A stretch of 64,000 nt of DNA, from assembly GCA_021234155.1 (NCBI GenBank), contig JAJEKV010000002.1:35196128-35260127 (forward strand), given 5' to 3'. Positions 1 through 10,599 of this stretch are shown here, piece by piece. Made by a program: the position numbers and the translations under genes. Origin of the DNA: Isoetes taiwanensis (taxonomy: Eukaryota; Streptophyta; Lycopodiopsida; Isoetales; Isoetaceae). The notes under the pieces were generated by a model. It was not told the DNA's origin. It searched no databases and was given only the letters and a program-made list of their open reading frames with translations. Position 1 is the first letter of the stretch, and each line of letters begins with the position of its first letter.

Positions 1-1780
1 GCGCTGGATTTATTTACATAAAATTAAACACTTTTAAGACCATAGTCCATGCCAGTCACACTTCTCTGTGTAGACCCTGATTTCTTTTTACATGATTGAT
101 AGTTAACACTTTGAATTCATAATACCTGCCTGGTGCACTTATGCCAATCTGGCATAGCCCTAGCAAAAGTTTCGTTCACAATTGAGGATATCATTGTCTT
201 TTTCTAGTGCTTCAATTTATTTACAATCATGGAACTGTAACTACTGCAGTGCATAGGCAATGTTGCCTGCAGTAAATTCTTCAACATGCTACCAAAGCTG
301 TACATGTTTCTCATTCGCATGCTCGATGACCATCTAAGATCCTTGTCATCAAACATACCATAAGGACAATGCATTTTCTTCTATAATGTCATAGCCACCT
401 CCACCTTTTTTAACAACTGAAAAGGTTCATAATTATTGGCCCTACCCAACAAATTTGCCAGAGTAAATTATTTCTCTATTATATTTACACTTCTTGAAGA
501 TGTCATCAGACTTTTGCAAGCTAAGAAAGAAATACCTCTTTTAAATTTGTCAATCAAACTATTGCATGCATGCTCTACCTTTTCTTGTACGGATGAAACA
601 ACAAATAATGCAGCAAATGAATCATTTATCCATTAGCACAACTTATATTAGCAAAAACGATATGGGACTGCTAGTGTTACTTGATACAAACCTCAAAGAG
701 AAGACCTGCTCTGCCGATGCTAAGATATTTCCTACATGTATGTGTGCTCTTCCTTTGCTTGTATCCAAAGCAACAAATCTTGCAACACAAGTCATTTATA
801 TTACTCCAATTAACCCCACTTCAATATATGCTTAATCATTTTGTTATGGGCTGGAACAAGATTCTATTTATAATAACTTGAGCATTTACCTTCAAAAATA
901 AAGTCTTCATACTCTTATTTGCACCTACTCCTCCTCAAGATCAGTACTTTGAGTAGGGGAGGCCGTTGTTCAGATCATAGATCATCGCAATTTATTGTGC
1001 CAATAGAGCCCGCGGAGAAGCCACCCTCTTATAAAAAGTACAAAATATCATCCGCTCATGATGTGGAGGATTTTAGCTAAACATTAAAGGTTCGAAAAAA
1101 GTTCTGCTTAATGAGAAATACCATAGAAAATGAGAAAACACATGCTTTACTTCCTTACGGTAGTTCATGCATGTCTACAAAAATAGCTAAAGAAGCAAAT
1201 AAGCATAAAGTAGTAGTGTCAAACAAAGAGGCACATATGTAAGCACATAAAGAAGAAATCATAGCCTAGCATGCATTTCTTTATTTATAATTGCCTTGAC
1301 AATATATTCTTCATAACTCAATCGATTTGATACATCCATCACATACAAATGGATGAACAAAATAGATGATCAGCTCCTGGTGGATGCATCTCTAGTTCTC
1401 TCCAACAAATTAAACAAAGAATGCCACTCAAAAACGAGGATCGCTATGTACGGTCCAGATCAAGGAATAAAGGGCAAATATGCCCATCCGACAGCTCTCG
1501 TTGCCCGGAGTAACCCCCCGTGTGAATATGCACCCAAACCAAAGGGGGTTTAAGGGGGATTTTAATTTAAATGTGTTAAATGCAATGGTTTGTGTTAATA
1601 ATATTAATGGTAGTTGTGTGTTGATTGTTATATTAAAAAAAAATTTGAGCCCTTCGGGCCCTAACTAAAGCAAACATAGGAAAACTTTATGGGCCTAAAT
1701 ATTAATTATTAAAAAGCATAATAACATCAAGACAAACAAATTATTTCCATTGCAAACAACTATGAGTACATTTTGTAATC
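1..1780. other. AT-rich sequence without a recognisable gene
   Basis: No reading frame here longer than about 90 codons resembles a known family. The sequence is AT-rich, with no clear terminal repeats or target-site duplications. A G-rich run near 1540-1560 and a short GC palindrome-like stretch near 1650 are the only local features. It is probably old intergenic or intronic sequence next to the kinase fragment. Confidence 0.5.
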
Positions 1781-2037
1781 TCAATTCCCTGCATCACAAT
1801 GGATCACCTTAACATCACGATGAATATGTCCATGTCGATGAAGGTAGTCCAAGGCAATAATAGTCTCCTCAAAACGATCTGGGTATACTGCCTTCATTAT
1901 GTGCAGACATGAGCCTCCAGCCATATATGGCATAACCACGCAAAGGTTACAGTGTACAACAAATGAACAATACGACTTTACAACATTTGGATGATTAATG
2001 AGGCTCATTGTTTGAGCCTCCCTTCGGATGTCATCCT
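1781..2037 (-). pseudogene. STE20/OSR1-like protein kinase exon fragment
   Basis: The minus strand encodes a kinase N-lobe to catalytic-loop segment: DIRREAQTMSLINHPNV (alpha-C Glu region), then VVMPYMAGGSCLHIMK (hinge) and YLHRHGHIHRDVK (catalytic loop HRD with Lys). This pattern is typical of the plant STE20-related family that includes BLUS1 and the OSR1/SPAK-like kinases (Ser/Thr phosphorylation, signalling). About ten residues normally lying between the FEE motif and YLH are missing, the ATP loop and activation segment are absent, and the frame ends shortly after HRDVK. A good splice acceptor (TTTGCAG) sits just before the GAT codon at 2035, so this is a genomic exon rather than a processed copy. 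No flanking kinase exon was found, so I call it a broken fragment. Confidence 0.75.
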
Positions 2038-2049
2038 GCAAATCAAGAA

Positions 2050-4086
2050 ATGACTTACATAATTATTGGCCATCAATGCATCATCCATAACAAGGTGCTG
2101 CGCACGGAGGGTTGCCCTCCATGGCCGGAGGGTGAAGTGGCTTAAGTCATAGTTGAGGACAATAGAGTACTTGAATCGAAATTGTTGTTTTAAAACATTG
2201 AGATTTTGTGAAGGTGATGGTATTAATACAATTCTCACTATTGCATCGTCCCATAGCATTATGTTGTTTCTAGTGTCTTAAGTTTCATCATAGTCATCAT
2301 GCATGTTGCTTCAAAGTGACGTTTAAAAAATAGAATAACAAATAATGAAAAGGTAGCAAAAGCCATACCAACTCTTGTCCAAGAATTTTAATTTCTCTAA
2401 GAAAGATGCATTGTGGAAATGGACAGATCATATTGGAGATGCACATTATGGAAATGATGTAAAAAAATATGGTTCAAATTATGCAATCATTACTCCCATG
2501 CATATTTGATTTCACGCATTGTTAATTTCTATAGCATTTGAATTTCATCTTGGATTGCATAGTCTAAAAAATATCTTTGTTGTTCTCTGATTTAGAATTG
2601 GTAATTAATTCATTTTTTATGCTTCCACATTGCAGGAAAACCTAGCAACAAATACTAGCATCAAAGCAACTAGAACCAAAATGACATGCAAAAGCCAATA
2701 ACCAAAGCATAGAAGACTGGCACTCAATTTGACTCTCATACAACCAAGTCGTGATTGCCACTTTGATGATTCTTCGTGCATCTGGACTGGAACGAAAACA
2801 CTGGCATACCCATGTTGCATGCAAAGAACTCTCCCAAGCCTATCATGTACTACACTTTAAGTTACATAGAAAAAACTTGATATTTATGCAAAATGACACT
2901 TGTCCATGGTACTAAATAGCAACTCCAAGGCAGGCAACGTCATGCTGAGATGGAAGAGATTTTCTATCCTTGGCAACAGTCAAAGAATTTAGGAGTGTTA
3001 TAATCAAGGAAGCAAGAACATGCCCACTTTTATGCATTGTCTCGGCACTGATATCATCCTAGATAATATCAGGCTCACTATTATGCATCTAGTATGGCAT
3101 ATCCAGCACCCTAATGTTAAGCTTACATCTTGAACGGTGCTTTTCTTCTGCTCTATAAAGAAAAGAACAAAGTAAATTAATGAAGCTTTGTATACAGGAT
3201 GATGCAGTCCATATGTAGAATCATTCCTAGGTACCGTCTATTTTCCACACAATCCATAAATCAATTTAGGGCTTATACAAACCCTATTTCCATAACATAT
3301 TATATACTGGAGTCTGCATGATCTGTTTGCTTCCCAGTCTACAAAGCACATATTAGATTGCTTAAAAGCACAGTTTCAAATTTGCCTTCTGCCGAATTTG
3401 TTGCCGTTAAGTCTTGATGGGATGATACAGCTACACAATACTTGTTGAATGCCTCGATGGGACACCACACCACACCATTGACGTTGCAAAGGCAAGGCTT
3501 ACAGGTTTCCCAAAACGTACTCAAGAACACAATTCTTACATAAGACACCAATCTTCCATTCAAATTCAGCTATCTTTATGTGTCTTGCATACCAGTGTAT
3601 CAAAATATTTGACCAGATTAAAGTTTATACCATGCCTGTGGAGATAGGCGGTCGATTGCAACTGTCTCTTGAGCAAGGTAGCTTAGATCGACTTCCTTTT
3701 TCATATGCTGCCAAAAAGCGAACAAACAGAAATGCCTTAGCATTTGTAAAGCAATGCAGGAAGAAATGCATACTTCGAGGAATGCAAAGCTTGATTCTCA
3801 GAGCCTTAAAATGCCAATAATGCAGCTTCAATCCTTTCAGACCAATGAGTGCAAAGTTGTCAAGCAAGAGATCTTACATACAGAACTGTTGAATACACAT
3901 CAGTCCCTTCCGAACGGTATGGCGAGACCCTACGAGCCCAACAAAATGCTCGCTTTGCCTCAGGATAATCCACCATTTCAAAGTAAGCTCTTCCCACCTA
4001 GCAGTTCACACCTCTGAGATTATTAAAAAGTTTACCGAGACATTTCATCCCCAATAGATAAGGCTTGCAAGAAACACAAGAAAGTA
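2050..4086. other. Region without identified genes between kinase and CDC27 fragments
   Basis: Short frames exist on both strands. One on the minus strand near 2617-2820 would encode a hydrophobic helix. One on the plus strand at 3754-4017 encodes 87 residues of non-repetitive sequence rich in Gln, Asn and Pro. None resembles a family I recognise and none has convincing splice sites. The missing C-terminal TPR exons expected for the neighbouring CDC27 fragment were looked for here on the minus strand and not found. Confidence 0.4.
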
Positions 4087-4087
4087 C

Positions 4088-5355
4088 CTGACAAAGCACC
4101 CATCCTGTTGAATATTGCTGATGTGACAGCTTGGAAAATGCTTGCAGTGCCTCCTGTCAGAGTAAGATAAATAACCAATGTGTATCACAGCACAGTTAAA
4201 TCTCTCTTCATTGATTCAATTTAGTGTGGTGCTATTGGAATTGCCTGTGCATCAAAGAAGTTGCAGACTGCCCTTTTTTTGCAGCATGTAAAAGTGGTGA
4301 AGTGCTGACAGCATGCGTCTATTTGCACATTTTTCAATCATTTTTCTGACTTTTCATGCCCTCATCTTATCGATTAGCTCCTCAACCAGTTTCCTTATGA
4401 CTCAAATCAATTTAGGCGACATAAAGCTTCCATTCATTTTCCACGAATAGAGAGATTAGATTTTAACCTGGCTTCGATACATGCATAGATTTCTAAATCC
4501 TTCGCCTATAATTCGCAACAAGGATAAGACTTCCATAGCCCCCTCCGCAAGCTTGGACCCCCGAGAAACTACATTTGCAACTGTACTACTTCGTGGATGA
4601 TTTTGAGGTTCATCATCTAGGGATTGTCGAGAGCTACAAGACACTTCTTCACTTCCTGAAAGCTCTAGTGACTCCATGATCCGTCTACCTAAAATAAGAT
4701 AAACAGAGTAATTATATATCATGACTAACATTTGCAATATCCTACAACACTGCATATCCTCGCAATTCAGAAATGCCATGTGCTATTGGCTAGTTAAGAT
4801 GCAGGAGACAGCAGAGACGAATGATAGAAAACAGATGCATCTGAATCAACAAAATTTTGATGAAAACTTGCAACGTGTTCTTTAGGGATATTGTGAAGTT
4901 GGGCAGCAAATAGATACCATCATCCACGCAATTCTCAATTCCTCCCAAAACACCGGCAAGACTTTTCCTCGTACTGAGACTGCGAGCTGTATTTGATGTT
5001 GTCAGCCTACTCGCATTGCCAGACTGCAGAACTTGCATGCTATTCCCAGTGGGTCCAGTGTTTGTGCTTCCAAAACCACCACTTCCACTTGAGGTTGGTT
5101 GTTGACCCAAGGATGGATCCCCAGAGAGCCGTGAACTTCGCCTTGGTATAGGTTCGGCAAAAAGTCTACAGGAGAATATTGACTTCAACAATCAGGAGAT
5201 CACACAGGAGAATAGATGATACCTTTCGTAATTTTCCTTCGTCTAAAAACTTTCGACGTTGAGTATGACCAGCCTTTCCCACAACTTCTCCTCCTAAAGT
5301 AGTATGAGAAGCATTCAGTGCTCCGAAAGCATTGCTTGAAAACCCTTGAATATGA
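4088..5355 (-). pseudogene. CDC27: APC3/CDC27 (HOBBIT-like) partial gene, four exons
   Basis: Four minus-strand exon segments match the middle of plant CDC27/HOBBIT, the TPR scaffold subunit of the anaphase-promoting complex (ubiquitin ligase, nucleus). Exon 5223-5355 ends RRKFLDEGKLRK. Exon 4918-5165 has LFAEPIPRRSSRLSG. Exon 4468-4688 has LLRIIGEGFRNLCMYRSQ, the start of the TPR array. Exon 4088-4153 has EALQAFSKLSHQQYSTGW. The introns after 4918 (phase 1) and after 4468 (phase 0) have GT and AG ends and keep frame. The 57 bp between 5223 and 5165 do not keep frame, and the conserved link between KLRK and RLF is disrupted. The N-terminal TPRs and most C-terminal TPRs are absent, so the copy is partial. 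Very long introns reaching beyond the window remain possible. Confidence 0.8.
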
Positions 5356-6184
5356 CTGCATAGTAATGCACCCTTGCTATAAAACCTGAGTTAAAATGGG
5401 CATAGAACGTACAAACAAGCGAGAACGAAACATAACTACAACAGCATGATGGCATAGTTGATCCCCTCAAATACTTCGATATAATGTAATGGCATTAATT
5501 TGCAGGCAATTCTAAATTAGGTTCAGAGGCCAAAAGAAGATCAATCGTCTAGAGCCCACAAAAAAACCAACTAAACGTGATGAAATTTGAGAATTAGAAA
5601 TAAAAAGAGGAGTACCGGAAAGGGAAAGCAGGGGCGGCTTCATTTGTGGAGGATGATCTGGCGACAGCTTCAAGCAAGCGGGCAATCCCTAGACAGATAT
5701 TGAAACCGGGCCCAAAGATCTGCTTACTGTTGACTTGCTCCAGAAATATCAATCGATAGACTTACAAAATGAATGCCACGGCTCTGATAGATCCTCCTGA
5801 ACTGGCATAGTTTGTCCAGAGCTACTCGCCAAACCATGAGAAGACTCAAACCCTGTTTTGCAACCTTGCCATCAACAAAGGCCCTATTAGAAAAACCTCC
5901 CTTGAGCTTCAAATCAGCACTATGTGGTCGAAGGATTGCAGCCAGAGCTTGGCTATGGCGACGGTTATCCAATAGAGGATCGGAATGGCCAACAGAGGTT
6001 TCGCCCCAGGCTGTGCTTCGTGCACACAAGTATCTGGGGCCTCCATGCATCCAAACTTCCGGTTACCCGGTATGCACAGCAGCCGCCTGGCAACAGGGAT
6101 GACCTAACATTTACAGCTTACAGCAGGTTTTTAGCAGTTTTTGGCATATTCTAGGTATATGCTAGCATATACCATGAATATGCC
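5356..6184. other. Unassigned sequence upstream of CDC27 fragment
   Basis: A minus-strand open frame (5724-6050, about 108 codons) and an overlapping plus-strand one are present. Neither is recognised. A stretch at 5630-5690 on the minus strand reads IARLLEAVARSSSTNEAAP and ends at a GT donor whose phase would join the CDC27 exon at 5355. I know no CDC27 segment like it, so it may be unrelated. Confidence 0.3.
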
Positions 6185-6276
6185 AAAAACCCACATAAAC
6201 AAGGGATTGCCCCCCTAGGGGCAACCCAACAAAAACCCACATAAACAAGGGATTGCCCCCCTAGGGGCAACCCAAA
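6185..6276. repeat. 46-bp direct tandem duplication
   Basis: Two adjacent copies of a 46-bp unit start at 6185 and 6231. Each contains CCCACATAAACAAGGG and the GC-rich short palindrome CCCCCTAGGGG. The copies look identical, so the duplication is recent or maintained. Confidence 0.85.
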
Positions 6277-6389
6277 AACTATATGCTGCACAGATTTTAG
6301 TGCCTAGTTTATAAATTAAGAAGAAAAAATCTTCCAACACCTATAAGTTACCATATATTTTAAAACAAATGTTCTTACAAACGAAATGC

Positions 6390-6910
6390 AACGAACTTGT
6401 CATACATGGGCATCCTTCTGCTGTCCATGTTGGGCAAAGGCTGTATCAGTGCATTCCATAGTACTAAGACTCGTTTTGAAAGCTTCCTAAATACTTCTTC
6501 TGCATCGCGCATGCTCCCTGCCTTGGCATACATGTCAACAATTGTACTTGCAAGAAAAACATCAATTTCATATCCAGCTTCTAAAATATCCGCATGAACT
6601 TGTCTCCCTTTTTCAAGGGCTGCCATCTGAGTACAAGCACAAATAATGGCAATAAATGTTATTTCATTTGCTTTTGCATTCATTACTTTAAAGAGATCAA
6701 ATGCTTCACAGCAATATCCTGCCTGAACATATCCTAAAATCATCGCATTCCAAGTTGCACAATCACATATATAGATTCTATTAAAAACCTCATGTGCTGC
6801 TCCTAAGCACCCGCATTTGTTAGCATGTCAACGAGAGCATTGCCAACAAAAATATCGCATCCATAACCTCAAAACATTCGCATGCACCCACTTTCCCAGT
6901 TCCTTATTTG
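6390..6910 (-). pseudogene. Pentatricopeptide repeat (PPR) protein relic
   Basis: The minus strand keeps recognisable PLS-class PPR motifs: GKWVHANVL, then CDIFVGNALVDM, KCGCLGAAHEVFNRI, WNAMILGYVQAGYCCEAFDL, and ALEKGRQVHADILEAGYEID with DVFLASTIVDMYAKAGSM, ending WNALIQ. PPR proteins bind organellar RNA and act in editing, splicing or stability. The frame changes at least three times (near 6860, 6820 and after WNALIQ at about 6445, where AFAQHGQQKDAHV continues in another frame and then stops). Only about three to four repeats remain, against ten or more in working proteins. It is a decayed fragment. Confidence 0.85.
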
Positions 6911-7440
6911 TTAAAGAACATGCTTTAACAAGGTTTAAAATGAAACGCACTTATTTAAGAAGTGCGTTTGAAAGATTCCTTTAAAAAAATTGGAAACTTG
7001 AAAAAAATAGACAAAATAGGGAGCAAAATAGATTGTTGAGCAAATAGCATTCAAAATACCCCAAAAAAAGCAACATTTTTGAAGCCTTTTCATTTTTAAA
7101 AAAGGGCAAAAAAAAAAGAAGCTTGTTTTGAGGAGAGACATTAAATTTAAAAACTCATTAAGTATTTGTTGTTGAAAATAGAAGGAAATATAGTTTGTCT
7201 TTTTGCAAGCTTAATATAAGTACTAAGAAAATCAAACATAGAAAAGAGAAAGAGTGTGAAATCATAAATCAAAAAAAGAATTGTTCTAATTAAGCATTGT
7301 TAAAGAGACAAAGTTTTCAGTTGAAAAATCGTCATCAAAATATATTAAAATTCTTAGCACATAGATTACAATGAAAGTTAATTTAAAATAACCGTCAGAT
7401 AAATTTATACGGGAGGTGGCTCTTCCCAGTCCCATCGGAC
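6911..7440. other. A/T-rich spacer without genes
   Basis: Long A and T runs and no supported coding sequence. The first GATAAATTTATAC-type site of the following repeat cluster appears at about 7398. Confidence 0.5.
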
Positions 7441-9507
7441 TCGCTCCTTAGGATCCGCTCTTTATGAGGTTTTAATAGCGTAGACGCCTTCCGATTCCAA
7501 TGGTACAGTGTATGTGTCGATTCTCCGCTGTGCACCATTGTGTTCCGTGATCGACAAACTCCACCTCCTCATCTCTTCTTCCGTAAGTGGAGGTCGGATT
7601 TCAGATATGTGCCTTTCACATCGCCAAAGACCGCTTTTTGCTCCCAGTTTCTTCGTTTTCATCGTGAAAGGATTCACAAGAGCTTATCCCGGTCCCGATG
7701 AAACTTATTTTGTCCCCGTCTATGTCGACGGAGACAACATTGCGCTCTTTGCTTATGGGCTTTAAACCGCCGTGGTGCCCGAGCCCCAAAATGCATCTAG
7801 AATCCGGGCCTCCGGGCGAAAACCAATCGAATTAAATTATTAATTAGTAGCTGGTGGTTTTCGATAATGAGATACCACAGCTCCTTGTCGCTGTGGGTCT
7901 CTCAATTTTTGTAGAACAAATGAACTCAAAGGCGCTGTGGTGGTGGAGTCTTTTCATTCTCGTGTTGAAATGAACCATGGTTTTTACGTCCGCTACCAGT
8001 GAAAAACCAATATGGAAATGTTCAAAGCACCTTACTAAGCGCTGACCACCACCATGTCCTTTGACATTTGTTTTAGCCCCGCCAAACAAAAAGCAATTAA
8101 ACATTGGCGTAAAGAAAACTAACAAAATAAGTTAGTTATGGTGTGGCTGCAGATAAATTTATACCATTATTGCCTTGTCAGATAAATTTATACCACGAGG
8201 CGACCGAGGTATAAATTTATACCGTGGTGTTAAAGTAAATAGAAAAGCAAGAAATTCAAAGCTTACCATACGCAGTTTTGGGCCCGCTGCATGCATACCC
8301 CAATGGTTTTAACACCGACATCGCCCCGCAGGTCGGAATGAAAAAATGATGACCCTCCGGGAGATGTCGTGACTTCTTTTAGGCCATCCAAGAAAGAACG
8401 GACTTGCACGTGAGTAAAAGCCTCCTCGCCAAAAGTGTTATCCTTGATTTTGAAGCCATAAGGAATATCCGCAATGCATAACGAAAGTTTTGTTTGTCTA
8501 AAAGAGTCCCCAACCCTCGCAGGCCAATACAATTGAACAACCCCTCAGACCGGACGCCCCGACCAAATGTAGTAAATCTCTCGTAAGTAGTGTCAAAGCT
8601 GCTAGTGCTGACTTGCTTTCCTTGCTCAATTGCTTTTAGTCTCTGCCTCTCCTCCTTGGCCCTACGAACCAGGTTTAAAAATCCTGTTGGTAGGCCTTTC
8701 TTCTTATTCTGCAAGAAATTTGTGAGACAAAGGCACTAAAACAAAAAGTATTTTCTCAGACAACTTACCCACCCAATCGGGTTAACAAATAAGGTTTCCT
8801 CGATAATAGTATCCAGTAGTAGAGGTTGGATATAAAGCCTTGCACTCCTCCCAAATCCTCCGTGTTAAGTTGTTTCATTAATTCGGCACCGGCAGTAACA
8901 ATGTCTTTCTGACTGCGAAGGGAAAAATGTGATCAGACAAAATTAAGAAAAAAAGAACACGACATAAAAGTGTGGCTTACGTCTTAGCTTCTTTGGCCAT
9001 TTCGTCGAGAGTAAATTCTTTTGGCCACAACTTTTTCTAGAAGTCTTACAAAAATTTCTTTTTGTTTTTCAAACCCTCAGAGTCGCTGGGCCCGTGGTAC
9101 AATGCTCATGTTTTTTTGTTTTGCCTCACCACCTTTTTTTGGTTTTTTTCCGGCAGAGCTAGATTGTTCTTTCAGCTCACCATCTTCAAACATACAAAAT
9201 ATTCTTTCTTGAAGATCCCACACCGCTGACGATCGAACACAAGTATTTTAGTTTTGAATGGCTTAACAAGCCGCTGGTTACCGTTTTACTATATTATTGC
9301 ACACGGAATACCAGCCATCGTGATAAATTTATATCAGGACCATAAGAGATAAATTTACCAGGCCCGGCAACGATAAATTTATACATGCCCCGGCAACCAG
9401 ATGACTTTATACCGGTAAGCCGGTGATCGTGATAAATTTATACCGCATCGCGGTCCGGGTCACGATAAATTTATATCGGGACTGTGCACACGTGATAAAT
9501 TTATACC
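7396..9507. repeat. Interspersed GATAAATTTATACC sites
   Basis: At least nine near-identical copies of the 14-mer GATAAATTTATACC occur at about 7398, 8151, 8181, 8210, 9321, 9348, 9371, 9431, 9463 and 9493, irregularly spaced by GC-rich sequence (CCCGGCAA, GGTCCGGG). The copy at 8209-8224 is a perfect palindrome, GGTATAAATTTATACC. They flank and interrupt the decayed ORF. Confidence 0.85.
7460..9240 (-). pseudogene. Decayed ORF with possible adenine methyltransferase-like motif
   Basis: Several minus-strand frames look like one decayed coding region. 8379-8714 is rich in Lys and Arg (MQNKKKGLPTGFLNLVRR). 8263-8532 contains LCIADIPYGFKI, which resembles the (D/N)PPY motif IV of N6-adenine methyltransferases, followed by a mixed alpha/beta pattern. 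Frames at 7844-8125 and 7462-7677 may be its C-terminal part. A frame at 9020-9230 (minus) encodes a charged linker (EDGELKEQSS). Pro in place of the first Pro-Pro pair (DIPY) and the frame shifts argue for a relic. The function is inferred from one motif only, and it could be an unrelated transposon-encoded protein. Confidence 0.3.
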
Positions 9508-9639
9508 GCGGGTCGGTCTTCCTTGGTAACGCATTTACAAAGTTTGATGTTAATATACAAACTCAGCTATGCTAAGAATACTACGCATAAATAAATTAAA
9601 GCTTTTACTTACTTGACCATCTCCTCAAAGCAAGCCGGA

Positions 9640-10510
9640 AGTAATTGTCGTGATCGCTTCACGCCCATTATGGGCTTTTATCCGAATCGTGAGAGGCAAA
9701 GACTGCGGACACAAGCTTCTCAAGTTCTTGAGCTTGTTCTTTTTGTTTTTGAAGTCCTCCCCATGCACTTGCTTGAACTCTAACGTATTCCATCTTGTCT
9801 ATAAGACTCATTTTTAGTCCAAGTCATTGTTTAGATTATGACTCACACAAGAATGACCTTTTGCTTCCTCGTCTGCGGACTCCAACGTAGATATGTGCTT
9901 CTACGCTTCTTCCAAACTTCGCTACATTCTTCTTTGAAAGTTCCTTCCTTGCTTTGTAACTATGTGTGCCTCCAAGTACAAAATATGTGTAATCCTCAAA
10001 GTTAGCCTTTTTATAATCTTTTAGTTGGTTGTAACCGACTCGCCAACCATTACAACAAGTGGCTTACACATGGGCATGAGGATTCCTTCTCATTCTTTGC
10101 TTGAGTATAGCCACATGTGCCGCAGACAGCCTTTCGTGACCAAGAACTCTGACCCCATCTTCATTTTTAGGCGGCCTCTTAATAGTGCTCAATGTCAAGG
10201 AAATTGTTTGCTTAAGCAGTTTAGTGTCATTAACCTTTTTTAGAATAGCACTTGACTTGTCCACGGGCTTCACAACAATATCTGCACCCGGAGCCTTCTG
10301 AAGAGCTTCTGCTGACTCCTCTATAGTCAATGCCTTTGTGGTTCTAGTCTTTTTTTTGGTGGGAGGCTGTGTATCTACTACCAGGGAATGCTTCCTACCT
10401 TTCCCTTTGGTATTACTATTTCCTCCTCTTCCTCTTCTTCTTCTACTTCGTCAACATTTTCTTCCTCTTCGATAGTAGTAGCCCAACCAAAAGGGGTTAT
10501 GTGTATTTTA
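9640..10510 (-). pseudogene. ParB/sulfiredoxin-fold-like ORF relic
   Basis: Minus-strand frames from about 10500 to 9840 read, in order: an acidic stretch with many Glu, a basic patch (PPTKKKTRTTKAL), VRVLGHERLSAAHVAILK, NPHAHV, then YTYFVLGGTHSYKARKEL and, after a frame change, SADEEAKG..SHN. The order (a residue-binding helix, a G-G-H-x-Y-x-A motif, then a D-E-E-A..HN segment) resembles ParB/Srx-like domains found in some plant repeat-encoded genes. A further frame at 9640-9810 (MSLIDKMEYVRVQASAWGG) may be downstream sequence. Stops and shifts show decay. It is probably one former transcription unit with the methyltransferase-like relic at 8.3-8.7 kb. Confidence 0.4.
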
Positions 10511-10599
10511 GGCTCGGCCAAAAGGCCCATTCTTTAGGAATAAGGTTTACAGACTATCAAGATGTTCGCTCGAACAAGAGCTTTGGAGGCATTTAGTCT

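Noticed and set aside
3578-4017. Plus-strand frames as a separate gene beside CDC27
   Set aside because: No known domain, no clear splice sites, and length compatible with chance.
5724-6154. Overlapping frames on both strands of about 100 codons
   Set aside because: No family recognised and both strands are open to the same extent, so coding is not supported.
6185-6276. The duplicated unit as a CRISPR-like array
   Set aside because: Only two adjacent units without spacers, in a plant nuclear sequence.
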